Below are positions 26,621 to 38,650 of a DNA stretch of 64,000 bases, one piece after another. Under the pieces are notes generated by a model. The model saw nothing but the letters and a program-made list of their open reading frames with translations. It ran no database searches and was not told the origin of the DNA. Origin of the DNA: Baylisascaris procyonis (Eukaryota; Nematoda; Chromadorea; Rhabditida; Ascarididae); contig JAZARR010000212.1 in NCBI GenBank assembly GCA_037389465.1, positions 4,983,001 to 5,047,000 of the forward strand, given 5' to 3'. Within the stretch, counting starts at the first letter, position 1. Every line of letters begins with the position of its first letter. The translations under genes were made by a program, and so were the position numbers.

Positions 26621-29600
26621 AATTCACTTTATCTCGTACGTCATCTTTGATCTTTCCTTTCCATACTTATATAATCCTCGTCTTGTTCTTGCTCTCCATC
26701 ATATAATAATTATTCTTGTTCACAATAAATTTGCTCTACTACTAGTATCTACCTGTTCGATTTTAATCTACGTTACTAATTTAATAAATTTAGTCTATAA
26801 AATAAACTTTTGATGTCTTGATATTAGTGTTGGTTAACGTTTGTGTTGTTTTGATACTGTAGCTATCGTGTTTCGTCCGTTATGTCTATAGGGGAGCTGA
26901 ATTTCCATCGTGGAAGAAAGAGATCAGTAGATTAGATTGAAATAAATGGAGATCAGATAGAAATGAAGTTAGTGAAACCGAACCGATATGTTCAATTCAT
27001 TCACTACTCTACGTGTTATTCTCGTTTGGAATTGCTTGCCATATTACACCCTTATGGCCGATATTTCTCGTGTTTTATGCTGCGCTTAGAATAGTGCGAT
27101 CAGGCTGCAATATTGGCTACTCGAAAGATTAAATAATTAAACATACTTTAATTCGTATACTTATGTCTGCATTGCCGCATTTTTCCATTCCTTATGATCG
27201 TTGCTATTCTTTTTCTCTCTTATTGGTTTTTAAACGCTTGGCTGTGGGCTCTATTTATGGTTTTTACTTTCTTCTTTAATGATGTTTATTTTTTAAATTC
27301 ATTTTTCGAAGATTTGTTCAATTAAAAAATTAAAATATGTGAAATTTCTATCGAAATGTTCTGTATTGGAGATTTCAGAATTATTTTCTCCGCAACGGTT
27401 AGGTCAATCAAGTTGGGATTTGCCTTATTCGATACAGCTTTAAAAGTTCTAGCAAACGACATATAGATTTTTATATTTTGGGAGAAAAGTTGAAAATCGA
27501 ATCGACCGGTCAGAATTTCTGAAATCTCGATTTTTGCGATTTTGGAGGTTTTCGTTCTCGGCCACTGTTTAATATAGTGTTAAGCGGCTTTTTAATTCGT
27601 CATCAGCTCGCGGGACCCCTCCAACGGTATATGGACTACCGTCTGAGGACAAAAAGAGGCCGAGAAAAAAAATCGCAATTTTTCGATCCTATGGGCGTAG
27701 CACAGGGGAATTTTGAAAAAATATTTTTGTCTCCGATTTCGATGATTTTGGTATGAAACGATAGATCTCAGTGAGCTGATCACGAGGATGTGCATTTTTT
27801 GGTTTTTTATGTGAAAAGATGGAAATTATAGGTGCTCGAATGTTGTATTTTTATGCAAATGTATTGTAATTGATATTTGCGAATTTTTTTCTCGGCAATG
27901 GCTAGGCCTATGGAGTTACGATTAACCTCTTTCAACACATCTTCTTTCTTTCAATCAACAACACAACCGGGATGGGCGATTTTTAATCCGGTTTTTTTGC
28001 AATTAGTATCACATATAATATGAAAAAAAGTGTTAATCTAATGTTGCTTCACGTGGAGCAGCAGCTAGTATAATTAACAGAATTTTAGTGCTCTTTTTGG
28101 TATTTGGGAATGTTTTTTTCTTAGTTTTCTTGAAATTTTCCGTTAGTTATGTGCTTAAAACTTGAAAACTTGCTGTCAACGATCGTATCGATTCATGGAT
28201 AATGGGTTGGAGATACCTGCTTCAATTGAAAGCATTGCCACACAACCCACTTGTTGAAGTGAAATTCACAACGCAGGCTTAACGATAGTTTTATGTTGGC
28301 TCATTTCAAGGCATTTGCATGCTCTGAACTGGGCCTATAGCCAGGCGTGGCTGGACGCATCCAATCTTAGGGCCAAATGCATAGACGCACGCGTGCTACA
28401 CTCTTAGTGGAGGAGCACGCGTGTGTGCAGTTGTGCTGCTATTCGTGTGCAAGAATGAGCGTCGCTAATTCCTAGTGTAGTTCACGATGTGTGCGGCACG
28501 ATGGTGACGAAGCTTTACGATTTGATGGTGAATACGTCGCTGTTTAGGTGTATTCTATACGACATCAAACTGAATAGCGCCCTCTGCACTTGGCTGTTTT
28601 GTAAGGGCCAAGGCCAGTTGTTCAACGCCGCATCATCAACTGATTTTCACAGAGCGCTCTTCCATCTCTATTTAATCGCTCGTTCGTTTACGGAAAAACG
28701 TTAAAAGTTGATATGGCGATATGGTTGTAGCATCTTCATTTGGCCACTCTTGATGAGCAAATCGCTGTTAACTATTGGGTCATTTCCTACAGAAAAATAA
28801 AATTCGCGATGGAATGCTGTTCGCTTGTGAATTCTTAAAGCTACCATATTAGTAAGAAGGATTGCTGCAGCGTATTGCCGTTGAATTGGGATTTGCCCGG
28901 AAAACATAGTGTGTACAAAACTGCATCATCACAAGTTGCATCTTCTACCGAGCAAATCCGCAATCGGAACCTCGTTTCTTTTGAAGAACGGGAGGGGAGA
29001 GAAGAAAGGAAAGGAAAGAAAAGAGTGCGAAAGGGAGAAGGGAGGTGAGGAAGAGCGAATTCTCGGCGTTGACCATTTTATTTAAGAACATCTAGTATCT
29101 AAATCCTGTTTATAAATATGGCTAGGATTCTGCCTATAATTAATAGTAATGTTCTCGGCATTGTGGAATGCGTTCAAGTTTTATGCAACACATGGAAAAT
29201 CGAGAAAATTCAGTGTGAATCATTTAGATCCATTAGAAACGCATCGACGACAATTGTATCCTTATATTTTCCACACGCATACAACCTTTTTTAATAAATG
29301 AAAAAGATTTTCGAAGATCTCAGTGTTTATTTTGATTGATGGAGAAAGTCGAATGAGGATCTAAGATATCTAAGATTACTCTAGAAATAGCATTGATCGA
29401 TGAGATCGGACCCTACTCAATGCTTTTCTCCAAATTTGCCGGAATTAGTCAAGTTGAAGCCTTTCTTAGGAGAATTGGTTATAGATAGTCAAAGTTCTGA
29501 GGGAACTGGCAGTTTAAATTTTCGAAGATGCTGAATTCAAGTTTTATATTTTTAATATCGAGATTCGATCATTTAATCTTGCTCTCTGACTCTTCCTGCT

Positions 29601-30810
29601 TAAAGAATAATAAATGCTCATAAATTAGCGCTTTATTGTGTATGTCTCACCTTAGGGAAATTAAGGTTGCGGAATGAGAACGCTTTATTAATTAGTGTTT
29701 CCGCAGACTGATCAGCATGTAACCGCATGCAATTTCTGATCAACGATCGATGTGTGTTAATATTCCGTCGATACAAACATCACAAATTATCATGGTGGTT
29801 TGAAGGAAATTGCTTCCGCACTGTCACCACATCTCTAGTCCTTTGCCCTCCACCCCTTCCTCTCCCGTCCTAGAAATACGTTAACTACTCATTGTTGTTG
29901 CCTTTGAAAGCAAATACCATTGAACGTCCATCTTATGTGACGATATTTATTTCATTTTGTAAATGCAACTACTGTTGAAGTAATGGTGTGAAGGTTGGCA
30001 TGTAATGCCTATCGAATAACCTTTACAGCCGCTATTGTGATGAAACCTCGAAAGCAGAATCATCAGGCTTAAATATTTCACTCTTTATTCTAGAGTTGAG
30101 GTTAGCAGAAATACATAGCTTATGTCCAATGATTTAATAAGTCTGTTACAACTGATGGATCAATATCGATTATAGGAGATCATCGTCTGTTATACGTGTA
30201 AGGTGTCAAAATCTTGGCTTCAGCACTTCTTGCGCTAAAGATACCGTGCACACGGACACTCTTACACGCGTACGCGCGGATTTATACGGTACGGACACAA
30301 TGTCACCATAATGCGTTTTTTTTTTGTTTTGCATAAAAAATTTCCGAAAGATCATAAAAAAGTTTCAAGTCACTTGTCTTATATGTGCGCGTATTGTTCT
30401 ACGAAACCAACTTTCTCAACTCTTCTTGTAGTTTCTCATTTTAGATGAATTTAAGTTTCAATTGTTCACAGTACTGTCGTTAAGTTCTCCAAATCCCATC
30501 ACCAATGTCTAAAGCAGTAGACATACGAGCGAGTCTGCGGCGTGGTACTAGCAATTGGATAGACATGTGCGCGCATATATGCAAACATATACACAAATGC
30601 AAAGACCTGTTATCGCTATTAAAAAATAAAAAAGTAAATTGCGAAAGGCGATGGGGAAGAAAACGAGTGATGGGGAACGTTCGCAAGAACCGTCAAAAAT
30701 TCTCTATGGCCATATGCGAATCATGCCTATGTTTTCGATCATAATTGATCCCTGAAACAAATCCATTGTTGTACGCATGTGTGAACATTAAAGCTAGAAC
30801 TTCATACATG
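26621..30810. other. Mostly non-coding region with dispersed-repeat texture and a CpG-rich patch
   Basis: No supported gene. At 27395-27425 and 27885-27915 two diverged copies of the same block (TTTCTCxGCAAxGGxTAGG) occur about 500 bp apart, suggesting an old dispersed repeat. A GC- and CpG-rich patch spans about 28320-28640 and includes a short hairpin. Three short plus-strand frames look protein-like but lack splice support: 28166-28282 (includes DSWIMGWRYLLQLKAL), 29118-29294 (MARILPIINSNVLG) and one ending at 29488 (IDEIGPYSMLFSKFAG). Confidence 0.4.
28388..28423. other. Short hairpin with CACGCGTGCT arms
   Basis: CACGCGTGCT at 28388-28397 pairs with AGCACGCGTG at 28414-28423 across a 16-base loop, inside the CpG-rich patch. 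It may be an element in a promoter or chance; nothing more can be said from sequence alone. Confidence 0.55.
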
Positions 30811-30813
30811 AAG

Positions 30814-31147
30814 CATTGAATGTATTATTGAACATTATGAATCTTATCTGAGAGCAGATGATCACAGTCTTCCTGATATTTGCTCCGCTGTATTGATTGA
30901 ACTACGTTTATATTCTAAATTTTTCTAATTGTGGGCTATTCGTAGATATTTATTCAGTCGATTTATTGATGTTTTAGACAACCCAAAATATCAGGAGCAG
31001 TTGAGATCTATAGTTGACTTTTCGATTGCAGCATTTTTTGCTGGAACATTGAAATGGTGAGTGGATCCGCCCACTCCTAATTAGTAGTTTTATTTTAGGC
31101 GCATAACCATCAGCACTCGTATCTCTTATAATTTTTGTCGCCTCTGA
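30814..31147 (+). CDS. Candidate last three exons of an unrecognised gene
   Basis: Three plus-strand stretches join in phase and end in a stop: 30814-30905 (HYESYLRADDHSLPDICSAV), 30978-31056 (NPKYQEQLRSIVDFSIAAFF) and 31099-31147 (RITISTRISYNFCRL then TGA). Splice signals are a weak GTTTAT donor, a TTTTAG acceptor, a strong GTGAGT donor and another TTTTAG acceptor; the last intron would be only 42 bp, much shorter than those of the neighbours. Codons read like real protein and one segment is hydrophobic (DFSIAAFFAG), but I recall no matching family and no upstream exons were identified. It could be a gene end, a pseudogene or chance. Confidence 0.33.
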
Positions 31148-34100
31148 GCGTTTGAAAGCGCAATTTTAGAGTTCTCTGAAATTCATGCGCATTTATAGCA
31201 ACCTCATGTTTATTTCAAATCATTCTGCCTTATTTGTGGCAATAAAATTACCTTTCCCTCTAAAGGTTTTATTAGGTAATTGCCTAAAAAAGCGTCATCC
31301 AGCAAAACTATCCAATAGCTACAATATCTTTATGTGATCTCACTATGCAATAAAGTTTCAAATTGTTACCGCATGGTAAATGTTTTTCTTTAACGCTATA
31401 TTTTACAAGATCGCAACGGTGTATATATTATCCTTCACTTTTGCTGATCGCTACTAGGCTAAGAGTTGAGTGAATATCGCACAAAACAACTGTGATGATC
31501 AAAACACAGTGAAAGCTTTTCCTTTTACTAATGACTGATTCTAAGCAATTTCGATGCGCGCAAGCAAGTTCCGAGGCTTATCACATTCAAGAGCATTTAA
31601 AGTTGTGTGGAATCGAAATTTGAAGGCCAATAAATGAAACTATGTACTAACTACTCTTATTGAGCGTCTTTTTGAGTGCATATATTTGCAAATGTTTTAT
31701 TGCGGCAATAAAATATGAAAAATGTTAGCAAAATAATTTTCTTATAGATTCAATTGATATATAATATAGTCGAAGATTCTTTTGTATTCGTGGATTTGTC
31801 ATTGCTTGAATAGAGTAGATTTACATAGACACTGTCGTCGTATATGCAGAATCTGCTAGCTTGAAACATCTCTCAACTTTAATACAAATAAACTAAAAAT
31901 ATTTCATTTTCGGCTTGTAGGATATTGGTCGTAAATGATTCGTTAATGAAGTTTCGTTGTTCCCTTCTGAGGGCTTACATTCTTTAGTTGGCTATCGCAT
32001 CTTCCTATTGTCGGACGTATGGGTTGACGTGTTTCGGTCAATGCCTAAATCCCTCTTCATTCCAAGAAATCCTCAATGAGAGCCTAGTCCAATTGAAAAA
32101 AAAAACAGTTGCCAAATGAAGTCTCAGCCAAGGATTTACTGGCCAAATACATAATAGCAAATGAAGTTCATTAATATACCCCAAAACGGCTCTTGTCATT
32201 TGTATCTCAGCTTGTCCAATGCGACGAGCCATTGCCTACACATATTTTTCTCTTTTTTTTTCTCATTTATTTCGATTGAACATCTTTTGGAATCGCTTGT
32301 CTGGCGCCCTCAAAAAGAAAAAAGGCTCGCTGAAACGCTTGCCATTTATTACATTGTGCTTTTCGACGCTGAACTTTAAAAATTTATATCTCTCTCGTTC
32401 TCATGTGAGAATCATGACTACATCAAAACTGCTAACATTGCTTAATAAGTCGATGATTCTGTAATTATAGCCGATTAAGCCAATTTTACAACTCGTGAAT
32501 TTAAACTGCCAACGAGTGATCTGTTGTGATCAAATGAGTTCTTGTGATCTCCGTCATCCTCGTTCTGGGTAGTAAGTTGTTTTGCTCACACTTGTGTTGA
32601 TCTTGATGTTGATCCCTCCCCCATGTGGATTATGATCTTCTCATACGTTCAAGGCCGTAGACAAAGATATAAATATGCTGTGGTCTTGTTTGCTAAGCAG
32701 TTGTGCTTTCTTATCGCGTCGCGGTTGCCAACAACCCTCCTAAAGTAACGAGCTCATGGTAAACGTACGGGAATTTGCACTTTTTCCTTCTTATAAATTT
32801 TTTTGGCTTTAATTTTTTGAGTGGTTTTTTATCGAAGCATCGTATGTGGTCAGCGAAATCATCTAAGCAGGCACGTTTTGGATGCGCGTTCAATCATCCT
32901 TTTTTTCTGGAAACTTTGCGAGCTTTTAAAACTAGCGCAAAAAAAGCTCAAGAGAAATAAGGCAAATGGGGTGTGAAATTAGGCAAGCTTGAATTCATGG
33001 AGAGTGTTCATTAAGCAAACTAATAATAGTAAGGGCTCTACTCGCATAAAGTATATTTCAGTTCGAATCCTATATTTATGCGGTTAGCTCAATTTTTGCA
33101 GTATCCTAGAGTTTTGCTTCTTCTTCTCACTGTCGAAAAGATTTTTTCGCTCATTTTTGTGAGCCAAGTTTGATGCTTTACGAACGACACAAACATTCCT
33201 ACCAGCCGTCGTACGTTAATTTTGAATGGATTAAATATGTGAAATTCAATATTAGCGCATAGCGATCTACCTGGATGCATTAGTTTGTACTAAGTAGGTT
33301 GACTTGGATAGAATGTGTTTGAGCATTGGTACGTGAACCTAGTGTTCCTAGAAATAAAGGATGCATTAAAGCATAGCAGCGATCCTAGCAATTGAAATTG
33401 TTTTCCACTATGTTTTTTTCCAGTTTTCACTGTGGTTGGTGAAACGCGATTATGGCCAGCATTAGGTTTACTTGGCTTTTGGAATAAAAAAGTTGTAATA
33501 ATGCTGTTGTAGTTTGATCATAGATGCATTTCGGTAATTTGCATACATCGTTTTGCATAAAGCTGAACTTATTGTTACGTCTATGCACTTCACCTTTCCT
33601 TAAGTGTAGATTCATTTCAACGTTCCCTTCAATAGCCTATTCAATGTTCACGTTTCTTATGAGTTCATTTTCTCTCAGGTGGAATTTTTTTCATTCTCAT
33701 GTAGAGAGAGGTAGAATTTCTCCATCGAATTCCTTGCACTCAGTCAACTAGTATTACTTCATCTAATCGAAGGCATTAATTCAATTTTTACACTCAATGA
33801 CTGGAAAGGCCGAAGAAGTGATGCTTGATAATGATCTCACTGACCGATTTGAGATCACCAAATGGTTTTTTTAGGCGAAATTTTTAAAATGCTCTTTTGT
33901 TAGTGGATCTGTTTGTAATGCAGACGAAAGTTTCCACCTCTTTTAGCGAAACAGGAGTTAATCTGAAACAAATCCTTAAGCAACAGATGCGAGAGAAATA
34001 TGGCATATGACTTCAGGTTCAGGTTTGAGGACTGAGGTGTAAACTATGATATCATAAAATTATCATCGTGGTGGAAAGTTTAGGAGGCTTTATGTAAGCC

Positions 34101-37100
34101 TGTTGCATGACAAGACTGTTTTCCACCTTTATTCATTTTCATCATCAGCTACGCAAAACCCCTATTCCAAGGAACTAAGTTAACGCATGTTTTGATAAGA
34201 AGCGGTATTTGCTAAAGCTTATTCGCAAAAGAGATGCACCTCATAGTATTTGTGTTGCTTCAGATATGTGTGGCATTGCACATTGGCATGCTTTTGATGA
34301 CATGTAGATTGTTTCATGTCGTTGTGTTGTTTAGCAAAAGTTGAGCGCATTGCTTGCTCGACTCTCGTCTTTTTCATTGAACACCTATTGGCATTGTGTT
34401 GCCACTTCGAAAATACTAAGAGTTTGCTCGAGCAGACAGTTGGCTCCTCTCATTCCTTGCTCTCTTATCTTCAAGTTTAACCCTCTCTTATCAGTAAAGC
34501 TTATCTAATCGGCTCTATTTCCTCCCATATCCTTCTTCATATAACTAAAGCAGCGCTTTTATGAGTTTAATATTCGCTTTTTGTATACAAATTTCGTGCT
34601 CATCCTGTATTTAGTGAGGGTTATTTCTTTCGTGCTTTTATCGGTACATATGTAACGATTCACTTTCGGAGATTTTATCATCTCTATGTGGATTTTCTCT
34701 GTCGCATGTTTTCTTCGTTTCTGCGCTTGATGAAAATACGTCAGCGCCATATAGAAGTGCGAATTACAAATAATGAAAAGTGCTCAAGCGTTTGCGGACT
34801 AAATGCTTTCGATGCAGCTTATAACATATGACGAGTACGTATGTGGGGAGGAGGTAGAGAGGGTGTATAATCCTAACACAACGTTAATATGAAATGGATG
34901 CAATATATGCCTCTCATCTTATGTGCTTATGGATTCACATGTTTACAACAATTTAACACAAAAATGTGTAACACAATTGCGTACGCATTATGGTTTATAG
35001 GCTTTCCAAGAGTAAAAATCTTCAATCTCACTGCCAAAATCATATCTGTCTCTGAATTATATATTAGCGGATACAGTTGCCTATCGTAAAGCATACCTTG
35101 AATGCGCAGTGAACAGTAAACTCATCGCATTTTTGTTGTCGATGTTTTGATAGGTTTTTTGAATTTTCCTATTAGCAAATGAAGTTTTTGAATTATTTTG
35201 CTTGTATTTGTTTTTTTTTTCAACTGTTGGTATTATTCTTAAAATTTAAAATTTTGATTCGTGAACATAGATATTTTCCTATCCCTGGACGTAAATAATT
35301 ACTACAGATTTGGCTTCTTTTATTTTCATATTCCTTTGCATTTACGTTCACAAAACATGCGATGGTAAGGTGATACATTTGCGTATGGGTATTTGTGCGT
35401 ACGTACATGTAGTATGATAGTATAGACTAGTATGTGATAGTGTAACATATATCCTAGTGTGTACCTGATCTCACCTTCAGTTTAATCCGCAATATTATAA
35501 AAGAGTGAAGGGTAGTTTTATTTGTGTTGAAGAAATCGCATACATTATAAGACTCGTTGATCTTATCTTGAAAACGATTAGGTCGCAAAAACGAGTCTTT
35601 CAAGTGAAAATTTATGAGAGGTGATCGGTTTGACCGAGTAATGAAATCGTTATTATGCTCTTTTTTTTGCTTATTTTTTGGGTAAATTTGGAATCGGTTG
35701 ATCTGATGAAGGAAACTGCAGAAGCGTATATTGTGCCACTCTCTCTAATGCGCTTTTTGCTCATCTGCGCAAAATTTGCATTTCTAATTCGCACTTATTT
35801 GTGTCAAGATACGTTGCAATACAAATATACAAATATACTCATCAACTTGCATTATTATTTATGAGGAGTACTCATTTGATATGCATAAATAATACTTTCT
35901 CACAGAATTTTGCATAGATGGAGCATAAAGCAAAAAAAAAGCCAAAAGTTTTAAATCGAATGAAAGCAGTTTATTAAAGATGTATATTTAAATAGTCCCA
36001 GAGGATGATGGAATGACATGAGCAAAGTTATCGTCACAACCGAACGCTAAATCTCGCAATGAAAGTTCTTCATTTTCAATCGCAAATTAAGATTTACAAT
36101 TGAATTTTAATTTGCAATTGAGTTTTAATTTATAATTGTAAATTTTCAAGATCTCATATTAAGAGATGTATTTGTAAATTTGGATGCCCGGTCAAACCGA
36201 AAGTGGCTAATTCGGAAAAAAAAACCGGAAATATTTATCCAATGCATTCCTAAGAGAGTATAGAGTGGTTGTAATTCGAATACACTAAATGGGCAATATT
36301 GTATTGGGTAGCCTAGTTCTAAACTACAATAAATGGAGGTTTCTTCTGAAAACCAATACTTCCATTGTTTGAGACCTTAAGTAACGCTTCACATGCATCC
36401 TTATTACTTAGCTTGTTTTCATAATTGACTATTCGAACAATACGTAACCTTGGAGTTTTCAAAAAGTCTTTGTGCACTGATAGCAACTTTAATTTTTTTT
36501 TAAAGTTTCAAACTGTTCGGTAGTTCCAAAAAGTTTGAAATAGACGACAAACTTTTTCACGAAATCTGCAAATATTTTAGAAATTAACACTCATTAAAAG
36601 TGATTCTTTTGTTAAAATTAATGCCTTTTAAAGTAGTATTTTGCTGCATCATTGTATTTAAGTGCAATGTGCATGATACATGTGATAGCGAAAGAGATGA
36701 ATTCGCAACAATCATCGAGCTATGCTACTCCATTTGTATTTGCTAAGTGATGTTTTCGAGTTATATAATTATGTATAAAATATTCCACCGAAAAAGAAGA
36801 GAAGTTCCTCTCATTACTTTCTGAGGATGTTTACGTCTACCGATTGAATGATAAAATATTAGGTGTTTTGAATATTTCCTTAAGGAAACTTGAAGAATGA
36901 ATTGTTATGCTATTTCTAGAAGGGAGACTCAACAACGACATATAATGAGGATAATCTGTGCACGCGTATCGCCATCTTTCTTCATTTATATACTGCTCTC
37001 GTTGATTGTTGTACAATTAAGGCTATCTTCATAAAATAGATCACATAAAATATATGGATTGACCGCGAATAGCGTGTTTATCGGCATCTTCCTTATCCTT

Positions 37101-38400
37101 GTCGCTATTTGAGAATACTTATAAAGTTGTTGTTGATCGGCTAGCCTATTCGCAAGGTGATATTAAATACTAGCTTCTATTATCGTCGTCAAATCCAATC
37201 GATAGTGGAATGTGAACTATAAATTTAGATTTTTTAGTTGCATGATCATTAAGACCGCTTCAACAGACATATCGTTATGCATCCTTATTTTCCCACTCTA
37301 GTATATCGTCGCATTCCGGCCCATTTTGTGCAATTTAAATCCTATTAGATTACATCCCATTAGCGTTCATCAGCGAATTACGCATAAAGTTGATGTGTTC
37401 ATTGAATTTGCCCACTAATCGTGAGAAATTTTCGAGTGATCGCTAAGGTAGACAAATCATTTAAGCAGCAAATCGCTATTACATATGATATTGCAGTGGA
37501 TTTTGCAAATACATGAGTTTTTTTTTTTTGGATTGGAAATTGCGACTGGTAAAAAGGCTATATGTTCAATCTGTGTCATCGGCGGAGCAAGGTGCGAAAG
37601 CCGGGGGAGGGCTAAGTGGGGGATATGTTGGTCAGATAGAACTCGAAGGATCTGTTTCATAATTTTCTATACTTTTACTTGAAAATTCTTTAGGATGAGA
37701 GGCCTATAAATTATGCCACCTGTAAAATCTCTTTTCAACATTTGAAGTCGTATAAAGCATTTTAGTTAGCAAGGCGTTGAAGAGTCGCTTTCTAAATTAT
37801 TTTTTCACGAGTACTTTTAGAGTTTTTGTTGGATTCCATTTTTCTTATGCAGTTTTCATCGAATTTGCATTAAGATATTTCATGTGTTTTTAGCGCGTAG
37901 AAAATTTTTAACAACGCACTCTTGCACTCAAATTTTCGGCTCATATAAATGCCTCTCAACTTCATTAATCCCCTCCTTCTTCGTATCATCCCGTCCTACT
38001 CTTCCACCACTCTTTCAGGCCTGTCTCGTTTATAGTAGCTTCGGCTTCTGCATCAAACTTTTTTTGTGTCGATTTTTAAATTCGGATGACGAATTTTCGT
38101 TTTGAAAGAAAAACCAGCACTTAAAGATCTAGATCTTTATTTGTTTTCATTACGTGGCAAATTTGCGTATACGAATCTTTAGTTTCATATGGGATCTGAA
38201 TGTAACGCATCACCACCAAAGGAGAGCGCATAAGCGATATTGTTCCAACTGCTCATATAGGAAGTGATACAAAGCACAACAACAACACTACAGCCATCTT
38301 TACTTGTTAAGCGCTATTTTGAAATATTTTCTTACTTTCACTGCACCGTCATATAAACATAGCAACAAAGCTTTTTATTAGTTAGTATTGTTGTGGAATA
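31148..38400. other. AT-rich region without recognisable genes
   Basis: I see no exon with domain similarity. Open frames of 60-75 codons occur on both strands (for example 32161-32379 plus, 32711-32893 minus, 35655-35864 plus) but none has good splice context or a family match. Homopolymer T and A tracts and imperfect AATTG repeats (36085-36145) are the visible structure. Missing 5' exons of the downstream calcium channel beta gene could lie in this interval. Confidence 0.45.
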
Positions 38401-38409
38401 TGGTTGCTA

Positions 38410-38650
38410 TCCATAAAAGAGAATAACATAGGACGGCCACTTGCAGGATCGGGATGGGAATCATGTGGCCGGCCACAGCGACTCTCGACGAGGTGCGGTC
38501 GGGGTTCGCTGTGGCCGCCTAACGCAGACGCTTGCTTGCTCGCTCTTGACTCGTGTTCGTGCTTCTCGCGCAAGCAGCTCTATTGATTAACAAAGCAAAA
38601 CTTGTGTGGGCGCACATCGCGCTTCGTCCAACCGATTTTAGCTAACTACG
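38410..38650. promoter_or_regulatory. CpG-rich patch with an 11-bp-arm hairpin, possible promoter
   Basis: This is the most CpG-rich patch in the 23-45 kb desert, standing out from AT-rich flanks. GGCCACAGCGA at 38471-38481 pairs perfectly with TCGCTGTGGCC at 38506-38516. Nearby GC-rich words (GCGCAAGCAG, GGGCGCACATCGCGC) add to the contrast. It lies upstream of the calcium channel beta gene on the same strand, so a distal promoter or first exon of that gene is possible, but no conserved N-terminal peptide was seen. Confidence 0.35.
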
